NCBI GenBank assembly: GCA_963971305.1
Contig: OZ020304.1
Span: forward strand, 21,868,103-21,932,102
Length of the DNA stretch: 64,000 nucleotides
Reading direction: 5' to 3'
From: Arcuatula senhousia
Taxonomy: Eukaryota > Mollusca > Bivalvia > Mytilida > Mytilidae
The position numbers and the translations under genes were made by a program. Shown in pieces: positions 1 to 13,800 of this stretch (positions are counted from its first letter, which is position 1; the number at the start of each line of letters is the position of its first letter). Under the pieces are notes generated by a model. That model worked only from the letters and a program-made list of their open reading frames with translations. It made no database searches and was not told where the DNA came from.

Positions 1-2408
1 ACAAGAGAAAAGATTTTCAAATCAGAGAATCATGCAAAGAAAGAGTTCTGATCAAACTATTGATTAAGGACTTGAGACTGCTCTTAGCTCAGGGGTTTCA
101 CATTCAAACATGAAATGTTAATCTTTTTTTTTCTCTTATAAAGCCTACTCTATGTTCCAATTGAGAATTGGGCCCAGAGTAGGAACGCTACTACCCCTTT
201 TCAGAAGTTGCAAAATATGGGCGGATCACTTTAGGATAACCTTAAATTAAAAATATTATATTATATTATAAATTTTCACTTGAACTCAGCTATGGAAATA
301 TTATCTCAGTAACACTTTCTGTGGGTTAAAATGAACAATCAAACAATTTAATAATGAAGCTTTAGGGGGTAAGGGAAGCTTAAATGTAACAATCATTTCT
401 TCGTCTCAATCTCCTTGTTAGGAGAAATTCTATTTGGTGACTTTTATGCTAAGGGCTTTACAAATAAAAACACCGCGTGTGTGACTAAAAACTTTAATTT
501 TATACTCAGATAAAACCACTAGAATTAATAAATATCTATTCGTCTTTTTTCACATTTAATACTTAATACGCGTTGAAAAGTAAATCGTATGCATAAGAAT
601 AATATTTTAGTGGCTATTGAAATTCTGACGATGTGCATTTCAGGTTCTGAAATATGTATGGAGAATACGTGATAAAAATTAATTTATTATATAATTCTGA
701 TTAATCTATACAGGTTTTTCCCTCAGATAGATTTTTATAGTCTGAAAATCTTTCAAATGGTAAAAAAATCGACAGCCTAAAACATGCCAAAAATTCTTAA
801 GTTCTTGATGCATAGTGTCTTTTTATGATTTAGTCTCGTATAATACAAAATGTCACATTTACCACTAAAAGAAAACTTTAACAATTTTAATCATTTTCTC
901 CAATAAAAAAAAGAAATATGAGAAAATCCTATTGGTATTGAATGTCAAGAAAGGTCATTGAAAACAAATTAAAGCTCACACCCAAATACATGACCATTAG
1001 ACCACCAATTATGGGTTTTCTATAAATTCTAAACAATTGTTACACACCTTCGTGGACGAAGTAACAACCCTTAAATCCGATTGCTATCAGTGAATTACGA
1101 TTTTGTCAGTTGTTATTTGTTGCATTGCTACACTTTCTATAGGTGTTTTGAGTTGTTACTGTTGACACTTGACATGGAGGGGGCTCTTGAGCACAGCACA
1201 TTGAACACATGATAAATGGGGTATGTGATAAAATTGACACAGGTCTAAAACTGACACGAGTTAAAGGAGCGAACCTATCAAAGTCTTAAAATAGTTAACT
1301 TTAAGAAATCATTTAAGAAATGTTCGACTTATTCATTAGATGTATTTTAAATATGTTACTTTTGCATATCTTAAAGAAAACGCAGCAATGCACCATCTAT
1401 TACTCATATTGGAAACAAACCCATGAAATTCAGATGTCACTGCATGATCATGAAGACAGTACCAAGCTTCCATTGTTAATCTCCCATCCTTATCTTAATT
1501 TGAAAAGAAATGTAGTAAATATGAAATGTTTGTTTGTCCCCATGTTAAGTTGGGATCCTTTTTCAGTGTTGGTCAAATCTCGTTTTACCATTGGCCTTTT
1601 TAGCTTCTCACTTCATCATCATTTTATGTTCATTTTATCACTTCTGTCATTTTCATCACCTCGATTTAGTCGAAATTGTGCAGTCTGGGAGTATAAAGCA
1701 ATGTTATGGTCTGGGTTTATGAGAAAAGTGTTTGTGTGCTTAAAGCCATCCCTTTTTGAAAAGAGAAATTAGGATAAACTTGCAAAGTGTTCAATTAAAC
1801 ACAACGCTTTCATGTATCTTTTAAAGTATAAATTTTCAAGCAGAAAACGAGAGTTGATTAGAATATGCATTGTCTAATCGACCAAGAGAGACATCTTTGA
1901 ATTGTGCATGATCAATAGCATGCTTGCTGCGAAAATTGCACCTGAACACGAAGAATGCACCATGATGAAATAGACATTTTCCCAATTATCTTATTTAATA
2001 TCCCAATTGGGTATAAAATATTAACGAGTTTCAACTATAAGGTGTAATTTTAAATGAGCAGGGTTGTGCGTTAGTATGGTACATTACGTATAGGCCAAGT
2101 TTTAAGTCAATATAGGGAAAGTGATACTATAATTAAATTTTGAACATGCACCTGTACATTCGAGGAAACTTTGTAGCAAAACTGTTTAAGATTTTTTAAA
2201 AATAATTGCATTTTTGTTTTGATTGTTTAAAACTGACATGAGACTGCTAGGTTGCATTGGTCTGAGAGAATGAACAATCAACACACAAAGGAGGCGACGG
2301 AAACTATAATAAATTTCGCATAAGAGACCACAAGAATCCATAGTTATTTGACTTTCATAGTGACATTTGACAGACCATGGAAGTAGAATCGACAAAGGTC
2401 AGACGCTT
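1..2408. other. Intergenic, no gene identified
   Basis: A+T-rich sequence in which I see no supported exon, RNA gene or clear transposon. An open frame of 150 codons at 1320-1772 has no recognisable domain and a composition typical of chance frames in A+T-rich DNA, so it is not called. Confidence 0.5.
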
Positions 2409-2562
2409 CAGGCGCGGATCCAGGATTTTCGGTTAGAGGGGGTGCGGGTATTAAATATTCGCCGAGCGGTGCGAACCGCGAAAATTTTTGGCCTTTTTTG
2501 ATTGATTTCATGGTAAAAAATCTCTTTTTTTCACATTTAAGGCCCCCGCCTGAATCTGCGCC
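2409..2562. mobile_element. MITE, GGCGGATCCAG family, copy 1
   Basis: Short element with imperfect inverted ends: the left end reads CAGGCGCGGATCCAGG and the right end CCTGAATCTGCGCCTAG. The interior is non-coding, with C and T runs. The same terminal motif bounds elements at 25959-26088 and 46952-47121, so this is a dispersed family. I cannot see a convincing target duplication here. The open frames across it are by-products. Confidence 0.6.
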
Positions 2563-5500
2563 TAGACATTTAGTGAAAAGAAGCTGAGGAGGTGAAAAGT
2601 AAATGTACGATTTCTTGTTGAGAAAACACAATATTGGTGTAAGACTTGTATAAGTTTGATTTTCTTGACACGAGACTAAAATAATAGTAAACATTTATGA
2701 CAAATCGATTTACAATAATTTTGACACGCCAGGGCAATAGTTATAACATTAAAACACTCATAATTTCAGTATTAAAGACACAATATAGATTTAAGATGAA
2801 TGAGGCTCCAATAATGTAATTGTAGTTTTTGTAAAAACATATAATTTACATGTCAAAGTGAAAAGAATCATATCATTATCTCAGCAAAAAATAGAATAAA
2901 GATGTAAGAAAAGGAAAGGATATATTTATATTATATAATAATATGTTCTGTTCAGGGACAAATGCGTGATCAAAGAGCTGTGTTCTATTTGAAGCTCTAA
3001 GTCAAAAAGCTACAATTACTTGCACACAAAAAGGTCGTTCCTATATGAAAAAGAAAAAAAAATGAAAAGTTGTTTTTTGTGAACGAAAACTTTAAAGAAT
3101 AATTGCACCTGTTCAAATAAAAAAGCAACTAATGTGCAGTTATATTCGGGAAAACTCTCTGAAACTTTATTGACAAAGACAGTCAATGACAGTAGTACTG
3201 TCTTGTATGATAATGGAGATACCGTTTGTACTAGTTGGACAATTTCCGAATGAGTCATTCGTGTAAATTGGAATAACAAAATATCTTCAGAAAACTAACA
3301 ATCGTGTAACAACAAAAGGATCTTTGGAAAGTTTCCACCTGTTATAGTGAAATATTTTTAAACATTCATAATAGAAATATTTATGCAAATATTTATATTT
3401 GTTGTTCTTTTCTTCGTTATTGAAATCAATTGAGCGTAATGATTAGTCTTATTAATAATAAATAAGCTGTATAACTTAGCAAGTAACATTTTTCTTTAAA
3501 GTACTCGATCTTAGGCTGTTGTTCTAGGTCAAAATATAAGAGCACTAAATGTTTCGAGTGGAAATGAGTAAATGAATCTTTGTGGTGTTAATGAATTTTA
3601 ACTTCTAATAGATTTGAATCTTTCTATAAAATCGAAGGTTTCAAATTTTATGCAATTTAAACAAAGAACTGATTTCAATACAAAAGCATATCTGCCTCCC
3701 ACATTTAGGCTTTCAATAAACGTTAAATAATTTGAAAAATCAAGGTCGAAAATACAAAAACGGCTTTAAAATGTCAGAAACTACAATATACAACCAACCC
3801 ATAAAAATCGACTATAAAATGTGTATTGCTAGTTTAATCATTTAAATTACGAGCTAAAGTGCTTTATTTTGATGGATCCTGAAAAATAACAATTTACATT
3901 CAATTCCATTTAGATGATAGTTAAAATGTTGGAACATAAAATGTAGCTCATAAAATCGTGAAATGGTTTTAAAGTAATTCAATGATTTGGTCATCAACAT
4001 AAAAGTATAAAAGACACGTTTGGAATGATTCTTGTAATTCTTGCTTTGAATGTCAACTTTGATCTGTAAATACAGGTCAGGACAACACCTTTAAATGATA
4101 CACATAAGAGCAAAGAAAGAAGCAAATTACCGAAATTAGTCGAAAACGAAAAGAGAACATTATCATAAGTAATATAAACGCACAACAAAGCCAAACTTTT
4201 ATTATTTTGCGACTTTTCTTAATACTTTAAGCTATTTATTAAAGCTACTATACATTTTGTACTTGTAATTGCAAACTAAATAGCATGCAGATAAGGAGTA
4301 TCGCCCTCTATCTTCGCTTTCACATCATATCATGTCTTGTGTATGAGGGTTTATTTCTCCACTTTTCATTTGCTGAACAAGGTTTGAAACATGACAAACA
4401 GATGCATGGCTCAAGGGGCTGAATTTTATAGAGGTTTCAATTTCAGAGTTCAATTGCAATTATGGCTTCAAGTTTCTTGATGCTACATGAAAATACACAA
4501 ACAAAAAACAGTAAAAAAGACGCATTTATTTAAAGCGTGAATTTTTTAAGTAAAGACATAAGTCGAAATAAAAATCTCAAGTGGCCCAAGAGTCAACGTA
4601 GGGCACATGTAGGTTTACGTAAAAGAATAAGTTCATAGTATGTGTGGGAAAAAAACAATGTTTTGCTGTAATATACCACAACAAGCAGATTCAAATAAGA
4701 ATTGAGTATACAGTTAATAAAATATTTATACCGTTTATAATAAACTGCATATTTTCTCTGATAGAATGATGAAACAGCTGATTCAGAAAAACAATAACAT
4801 TCCTAGTTAACATGGATGTTAAAAGAACCACGGGATCTGCAACGCTAAGATACCAAAACAAAGATCAATTATGCATAAACAAATATGGAAAACCTTTTGA
4901 AGTTGTGTTCAAACATTTGTAAAGTTGCCAAGTATGAACAGCAACTAAAGTTCTGGAAAGGTATTAACCTCTATGCCATAACATATAGTATAATAATACT
5001 GTTTATGCAATTATGTAAAGCGAATAAAAATTATATCACTTTACCTCGAAGAGTTTAATGTGTATTCGAAATATTAAGTTTACTTGTTTGGGTTTTGCGG
5101 AATACTTCAATATGTACAAACTTGGAATCAAAACGTATACTTGTCAAAAAACAGGACTCTCATGATATGTAATGAGATGTAGAGTAACTGTGGCGACACA
5201 ACCTACATAACAGCAACTTACAAATCTACAATGAAAAACAGCCAGCAGCTTTCGACGTGACAAGTGGTTGCTGCTCGCCGTTTTGCAATTGGCCTATTTA
5301 CCATGCAATCTAACATACAGAACACAAGACTTATTATATAAAGAACTGGAAGACTAAAAGAATCACTTGCCAAGTTCATGAAGTTTGTTGAGTGCTTTCA
5401 AACTTTTTTTACAGTAAATATTTATTTTTTTAATAAAACTGTCAGAATCTAATGACAACATAACCTTGAAGCCAAGTGAAACAGAAAAGTTCGCTCAGTA

Positions 5501-8500
5501 TAATACTGAATACACAGAGGTTTCCAGTGTGTATTCAGCCACTGGTACCCAGCTGACCTATTGATTGGCAGCTTTGTTCCTAACACAGTATCACGTACTC
5601 AGAAACTGAAAGTCAACAAATTAAAAACAACCGGTAAATTGAACTATCTATATTAGATTTTGACACATTTTCAATTTCTCTAATGAACTGAATTATTTTA
5701 GTAATTTCATATTTTAAAATATTTTTAATACTCGGTGTGAAGTAGGGATTTTCTTTTTAAGAATTTTATGGGTATGTTATTATGAATTGATGAAGATGTT
5801 CTATTGATGGTATGTATAGACTAAGCGACCTTTAATATAGGTAAAATGGCCATTAAAATGAACCTAAACATATGCACCCTTTTATGTTTTATATTCATAT
5901 CATATTTAAAACTTATAGAACCATTAATGAGGTTTTAAATAAAGACACCAGCTTTTAAAAGAAATAATTATCAATCTGTACCTGTTTTATTTATATTAAT
6001 AAAGTGTATAGACTTAAGTGTATTTTTATTTAACTTTACTTTTAAGGATACTTTGAGGTTAATTTGAAAAGAAAAGAAAGAAATGTGATTTTGGCAAACC
6101 AAATCCCTTTACGAATTCTTGAAGAAAACCAAGATCCAAAATAGATTTTTCGAAAAAGTTCTTCTAGAAATGCATGTTTAATGGAGTTACATTTGGTCGA
6201 AAGTTTTGAAATTGAAACTTTTGCAAGGTAGAACACTAGATCATTATTTATTTTGCATGACTAAGATGACTATTTCCCTATAATAAACTAAAACGCTTGT
6301 TTACTTGCCTTACAAACAAAGGGCCATAAAATACGACTATAGTTGATACGGAATTATACTAAGCCTGGCAATCGAAAAGCATTAAGTATATTATAGGAGC
6401 ATGTCAACATCCTGATCGTAAAAATTCACCGTTGCCTTCATTTATAAATACAGAATTAAACTGCAAATACTATACATAAGTAGCTTATACATTTATTCAA
6501 TGATAATTTTCACGCAGGCATTTACATGTCAAAGAAGACTTTAATTTGAAATTTGAAGAAAAGATTTGATAATTTTTAAACGGATTAGGTGATCATTTCT
6601 GGCTATTGATATAAAGTGTGATTAGGAGGGTTTTAGGCTTCATAAATCCACTTGAACGGTTTTTGGACTTTGTATTGGTCCGTAACCACCCCAGATTGTT
6701 ATCGAAAGAGTAAAGCATGATTTGTAAACAAGAGGCCTATAGTTGTACGTCTTATATCCAAAAATGAACTCCCGACCCGTTTCTTCTTCTAGAGTTTGAA
6801 TAGTTTAATTAGTGTATTCTGTAAATGCTTTTCTTGAGCTTTAACACAAACCAGTTCTTTGCAGCATTGATATAGGAGACTTCAAATGTTTTGTACCAAT
6901 TTAAGACCAAGAACATAGGTATCATCCGAGAAAGTACTTCCACGTATCTAGATTGTAGCTTTGAGTTTTCTACAATATATCAAAATGGCCCAAAATAGGC
7001 TCGATACATGTCTCCTATTTCGTTCCTTAGTTCTCCAACGATAAAAACGAGACCAAATTACCATGATGTCCAAATTTCTAAATCACGGCAGAGCCCGACC
7101 TTAGAAACATATTGATTTATATAATGTAGCAACAAACGATGGATAAATTAAGTTCAAAATCTGACATAATTGAAGTTAACCAAATTAGGTGTCAAATATT
7201 ATGTTGACAAATTTCCTTATTGACTGATAACCTTGATGTGTTGGCTGGGTAGTTAGATTTCCGTTGATAGGCAAGCACTTAATTAGGTCTGGGTATGCCA
7301 TTGATAAAATAGGTATCTATGAAACTATGTATAAGGTTAAATGGAATATACATGTAATTCGTATTTGAAGAAAAGTGCAATACTAGCTATAGATAATATA
7401 CATGTACAATGAGTGATTTTGTATTTCAACGAAAGGAATAGTCATATCGTTATGTATTGCATATTAGGTGCTTCGTTTCGATGCTTTCTTGCTGAAAGTC
7501 CAATTACATGTACTAGTACTGGTTTCGAAATTTTGTTTTATTGTTACTAAAAAGCCAACTTTTCAAGTCAAAATGTATGAGTGTTAACTGAAACCATACA
7601 ATTGAAAGGCATTCAGACAAAACGTAGATATAATATTTGTTTTATTCTCTTTCAATCTTTCCAACACAACATGTCATTGATTGTAACGGTTACGTAGCTT
7701 AAAACAAAGATAGTCAAGGTTTTAACATTATCTGAAGAAAACTGACACTGTTCTATATTGTCCTATTGCAATTTAAGGCGAGAGGCCGTTAAGGTGTGTC
7801 CTGTTTCAATAAAACAGACTTTAATCAGAGTTGCATTTTGAGAAAGTCACTATTCATGCCAAAACTCGAAAGCCATATCCGTAATTCTTAGACTGCGTGA
7901 CAGTGTGGTTTATCCAATGGTAAATTCTTTGAAAAGTTTACGTAATTAAAAGACATCGGAAGTAAAAGATATAAGAAACATCTTGAACTATAACAGGAAT
8001 GTTTGGTCGTTTAACAATTTGCTTGTAATGAAAGAAATGCCACTACAAGTGTAAGCAAATAATTAGAAAAATCACTTTATTGTTTTGAAATTCTGTCAGC
8101 TATAGATTTTTAAAACAAAATTGGAACATTATTAGATAATGTATCACTGGGCATGTTACGGTTCTTGATGATGTAAAAAAAACTTCTTTTAATTACATGC
8201 AAAGAAAGATACAAATCTATTACAAAGCAATGACACGATTTCCTACATGTCTCATTTAATCACAATTTGATTATCAAAGAACAAAGTTGTCAACACTTTT
8301 TTAGTTAAGATAATTCAATTGTTTCGTGCTAAGAGAAATATGTCACCAGAAGCCGTCATTGTATCTGATGCTGATCTAGTCGTGAACAATCGACAGATCT
8401 TAACGATTGTCTATTGAAAAGAATCGTTATTTATTGTTCCCTTTACTTGATTCTAATTGGATTAACTAGAATTAGACCATTTTCACTTTGGGTTGGGAAT

Positions 8501-10789
8501 CGATCGAGTTTTTATGTTGTTCATCCAACAATAAAATGTTGTCATGATAACGAGCCTTGGAGTAATAAGGACAATGCTGTATGTAATTTCTAATTGAATA
8601 TATTTGAAAAATGTGGCTTAATTAAATGCAACTTCGAGTACGACGTCTCTGGTAGGTTTGTTTGTTTGGCGTTACTGGTCATTATTGCATGGTTGTTGTC
8701 TCAAACGAATTTCAAAATACAGTTTTAACATTTAATTGGTATTCCAATGCGATAAAACTCAAATCTTTCTCTTAAACGAAGGCATTTCAATTCCTTGTCG
8801 TTTAAAAATGTTTTGTACGGTTCTGTTATTGTATCGGTCTACGGTATGAAAACTTCGTATTTGCATTACGTATCTTTATTCAGATGTCATAACTTACAAA
8901 AGATACAAAGTAATAATGCAGTTTCTAAATATTCAAAAGCGTCTTTACAAAATATTTATTACATGTCGTAACAAACTATCTTTTAATGACAACAATGTAA
9001 ATTGTAGTATTTATTTTATGTATACTTGATTTTGGTCCAGGAAACATGAGAGTGCTTACGGAACCTTCAATACACACATTTGCTATTATGACAAAACATA
9101 AGAAAAGAAGTATCTACCGGGTAACTCATTTTCACAAACCTCACAGACACCCTGTCACTATCGTCCAGCTTTTCTAAAGCTCCCGGACAATAAAGGTTCC
9201 CAGCTCAAACCGTCCTCTAGCGCCATTGGGCTCTTCCGAAAACAAAAATTCTTTTGAAGACTCAAAAATGTATACTTTATGTGTATTCAGTATTGTTGGT
9301 CGATAACACTTGAGATACTGGCGCACTTGGCCTTATTTACTCTTAATAAGATCATTACAACTAGGTCAGACAAACGCACAAAGAACTTGGTAAAGTTAAG
9401 GGTACTCAACGGCGACTTTAATAATTTGTAAGCATTAGGGTGTTTATATGCAGATAGCAAGGTGGAGTATTTAACTTAAAAGTGAGTCAAGATGAAAGCT
9501 ACTAGTCTGTTCTGATTTCCTATTCCTTTGAAATTTGGTAGATATGCTACGTCTATATGTAAAATGTAATCATCCTTTTACAATGCATATGAATGTTTAC
9601 ATTCAAAACTACGATTTAGCAAAACTTTAAAAACGCTTGTTTTTGGACATTGGAACCAGAATCATCAGATTTTTTTATGATAAGGAGTAGAATGAGTTTT
9701 AGGGCTCTATAAACGGCGAGCCCAAGATTCATATGGTTTGAAATCTTGGTAATTTGACCACCTATAAACGGCTGAGAGGAATTCGTTGTTTCAAAGATAC
9801 TAAAAGATATATATCAAAACACATTATATAGACACAATTCTCAGTTTAAAAGACATTCTCTCTATTGTGTTTTGTGTTTGTGACTGATATAAGAATTAGT
9901 TTGTAAAAGTAGAAATTTCACAAAGTTGCTGATGGAACTAGTAAACAAAAAGAAGAAATAATGTGTCTATCTACATGATTACTTTCTGAATGAATATTAT
10001 TTGTATGGACTGTAAAGAAAATATTTACATAGTCAAATCAAAATGTGTAACAGATAAGATATCATACATGAACAATGAATGGAAAGACCACAATAAAATT
10101 TATTAATATACTGACGTACGGAAATAAAACAAAGTTGGGCACCAAACCTCACCATATGGAGCTAACAATGGTCTGCACTAGTCACTAGAACTGTCAATTA
10201 ATCTTAAGAACATTTTATTTCAACATAAAAAAAAACAAAAAAACACTTGACTCTTTTCTCAATCATTTAACCAATTAAAAAAGAAAACATGCCATATTGA
10301 GTCATGACTTCAGTAGAATTTCCAATTTCTTAAAAATAAAACGTCTTTTATCCAGTTAAACACCCCTGCTCAAACTTAACAATATCCCCTTGCAAATTAA
10401 AGCCCTAAACGACACTTAATGCAATAAACATATAAAACATGTCAGTACGACAAGAAAAAGTTGTTTAAAAGCCATTATTAGGTATGCAAACTATTTTTTA
10501 TAATGATCCACCTTTACATTAGGAATACACTAACTCTATTTATTTGAGGACAAAAACATATTCCGGAAGTAGTTGAAATATGGTATTTATTATGAAAAGA
10601 AATTTAATCTTGTTCGTTTTGTAGAGCTATTCTTTACACAAGGGTGTGGCAAAACAAACCACTTTCGTGGTCAGCCTGCTTTGGTTGTCTTTAAAATTCT
10701 CTGGATAAAAGTATTTCAAATATTTGGTTATTTGCTAAAGTGTTTAAATTTGTTAAAAGTTCGTGATTTGAGTTAAAAAGTGGTCATAA
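2563..10789. other. Intergenic or 5' flank of FAM124 gene, largely featureless
   Basis: Over 8 kb of A+T-rich DNA without a recognisable exon. The one repeat fragment I can place is at 5185-5300. Promoter and 5' untranslated exons of the downstream FAM124-family gene may lie here, but no signal is strong enough to call. Confidence 0.45.
5185..5300 (+). repeat. Fragment of dispersed repeat also at 17.2 kb and 44.3 kb
   Basis: The stretch with GGCGACACAACCTACATAA, then an AAAACAGCCAGCAGC block and a GCCGTTTTGCAATTGGCC block, matches 17165-17280 in the same orientation and 44205-44335 inverted. The order of blocks is the same in all three. It is a decayed fragment of an unclassified interspersed repeat. 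Confidence 0.55.
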
Positions 10790-10839
10790 ATGGACGAGAG
10801 GAAGTTCGGTGGCTTAGGACGAGATATGAAGGTAGGAAG
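10790..10839 (+). CDS. FAM124 gene coding exon 1
   Basis: Encodes residues 1-16 (MDERKFGGLGRDMKVG) plus two bases of codon 17. The donor is AAG|GTGAAA. An alternative GT eight bases upstream would leave phase 0 and bring an early TGA into the next exon, so it is disfavoured. The in-frame stop just before the ATG fixes the start. Confidence 0.65.
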
Positions 10840-13800
10840 GTGAAATGTAATTTGAAAAATCTCTTTGAAATTTATCTTTGTTGTGTTTCCTAACAGGATA
10901 TTTGTTTCTGATCACTATCTTATGGATTGTCTTAAGTGAACAATGTAATGGATCTTTATCTCGCAGTCTTTGCTGACCTTGCCAAATCTATATTGATAAA
11001 CTTGGTTTGGTTTTCTATTGAAATTGTGTTATTTTACTAAAAGTGTACAATTACATGAATTACAAAGTTAAGTAAGAACAGCTAAGTTAGATGTTTAGTT
11101 TGAGCATTTTTTGTGGAAAAATCTACGAAATTGACTACAATAAATGTAACAATTAACACAACTCGTGCAGTTCTTTCCCAAGTTCTTTCTTTATTTATAT
11201 TACCATTCGCCTTTTATTTTTTGCAAGACATCCGGCAGATGGCACGGGCTTTCATAATTATGGCCGTCAAATAAAATTTGTCATTTCACCCTAACGACCA
11301 AAAACCTCTAATCTAGCAATAATAATGAACACTCTGATGGATTGTTATACTTGTTATTATAGTGGGCGATCTAAATACTCGTCCATGTAAATTAATGGTT
11401 TCAGTACAAAATTACATGTTTAGCCCACATGTGGTATAGAAATGGACTAATATTGGCTATGTCTTTTCTCTGTTGGGGTGTTATTTCCTAATCCATATCC
11501 CCTAGTTGAAAGTGAAGTGAGAGTTTTAAGTTAGGAAGGTGGTAATTTGAGGATTAGGTCCCTGTGATTTATTGAAATCTGCTGATCTAAGAAGTTTTAA
11601 ATCGTCAAGACAAGGGGTGATCTTCTTTGTACTGAATTACCAACGTCAATTGTTTAGGTTACGTGTTGGATAAATTTTCAATAAAGCGCTGAAAGATTTG
11701 TCTTGAAAATAGTTAAGATGGAAAGATTATTCATGACCGGATTGGGGAAAATAAATCATATCTTTTATCGCTTTTTTGTCAACAATGCGTAAAAATACCA
11801 CCGGAAATGGCACATACAACGGCTTTATTTTGGTAATCATTTTAATAGCACGTGGCTTTATGTAAATTCTAAGGAACTAGAAACATAAACGTACAAGTAC
11901 ATCTTACATAAGTTTACATCCGATTCATTAAAAATGCACCGATGAAGGGCATACCAATTGGTGATCTGAGCACTTTTAAAACATCAGTTACATTATTTCG
12001 ATTTAAAAACTTTTTAAAGCACCACAGATACAAGAACATTATTTTGGTCAATGAAAATCTCAACATTACAGCTAATCTACCAGTTCAGATTCTATTAAGA
12101 TATGTTTTGGTAATTAACACATTGTTTTAAGAGTCTCAACATTTTGGAAACTTTCAGTTTGATAACTATGAAGTCGGTGAAGTGGAAAATTTAGGTCAAG
12201 ACATAACCTTGAACTATATAAATAGAACAAGTATCTCAAAACATTGATGTTGAATATAGGACTTCATAATGTCATTTGATAGATTGAGAATGCGGGCAAA
12301 ATATATAAAAAAAACGTTTTAGATGGCAATTTTATAAAAATTATATTGAATCGATAGTATCACTTTTGACAGATTATTTCAAAACATAAAAAACCTCTTT
12401 GTTCCATTTTCTCTTAAAAATACTTGATACAAGAATACCCATTCTATCATCCTATGATACTGAAATACAATCGGTTGTTCCCAAATTCCTTTACCAAACA
12501 ACAAAAGAAGGTATTGAATAAATTCACACAATATTTACTCTGATTTCATTTTAAAATGCTTACATTTTGCTTTTAATTACCACTCGTTAAGAGTCTAATT
12601 GTTAAATATTTAAGCAAACAAGGAGGTCTTTGATAATGTTTTAAAAAAGTTAAATTTTCCCACCTGGTAAAAGAATCTCTTATTCTAATATTTATAAGAA
12701 GAATATAAAAATTAAATATTTATATACTATCTACCACCAAAGAGGCCTAAGTAAATGAGCATTGTAAGTGTTCATGTTAAAAGGTCGTTTTCTCTGCCTG
12801 AATAGTAATTCCTTTTACATATAACACCTGTTAAACAAACCTATAAACAAAGGTTTATAACATAAAACTACATTCTCCATTATAAATGCGATCACCCAAT
12901 ATTGTTTAGAGTTATTTGAACGATGTATATTGATTGTCTTAAATAAAGTGGAGTAAGTTATTCTGCTTTTTCATGGTTTTCATGGTATTTGTTTTCTTTA
13001 AAAATGGAAAGGGTTAAAACAGTCAATGCATAATATGTTTAAATTGAAGGAGTTGTCATATGCTTTGGCCTCTTGAAGAGGTAGAAAACCTTGTGAGTAA
13101 ATTAATAGTATTCTGCATGAAGATTCCACCAGATTTTTGTCTTCAAATAAGTTCACTATTAAACTATCCGGATTTTTAAGATATTTTTTTTTTAAATATT
13201 TATTTATTATTATTTCAGATCAAGACGGGGAAGTTTGTCTACCTCCGCTTCCAATTCTTCAAATGACGGTAAGTAATGGTTGATCTCTCATACAGATCGT
13301 AAAATTCTAACAGTCGTTCGTCTTCTAATTCCGCTCAGCTGCAGGACATTTTGCCATGGCTCTATAAATAAAACAATGATATACTGAAGTTCAATCTTAA
13401 ATTCCATAAAAACAAACATAACAAAGAGAAACTAGAGACAATATAAGACACAAAACGCAGCTAAACTGTAACCAAGTACGTGCTCTCGTAAGAACGGAGC
13501 TGTTCCAGAATTGTAAGCAGTTATTGGTTTTTTAGACATGTAAGAGTATATTGTTAAATTAATACGGTAGATGAAGACAATAGAAAAGTATCTGACAAAC
13601 CGACATCTTTGGCATTGCTTGTCTTAGATATGTTCGGTCACGTTTAATAGTTTTTGATTCGGCGGACAAAAAAGCGCTGAAGCTATTCAAAATCTATCCA
13701 AAAATAATATTTTGATTTACTGAAAAGAAATTTACCGTTGTCGATGCTACCCCCATGGCCTTTCCCCATTAGTATATTTACCAAAATATTGGATTTCTCA

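Noticed and set aside
1320..1772. 150-codon open frame on the plus strand
   Set aside because: No domain, biased toward residues of A+T-rich codons, no splice or promoter context. Most likely chance.
10832..10837. Alternative exon 1 donor AAG|GTAGGA of the FAM124 gene
   Set aside because: It would join exon 2 in a frame that reaches TGA after fifteen codons.
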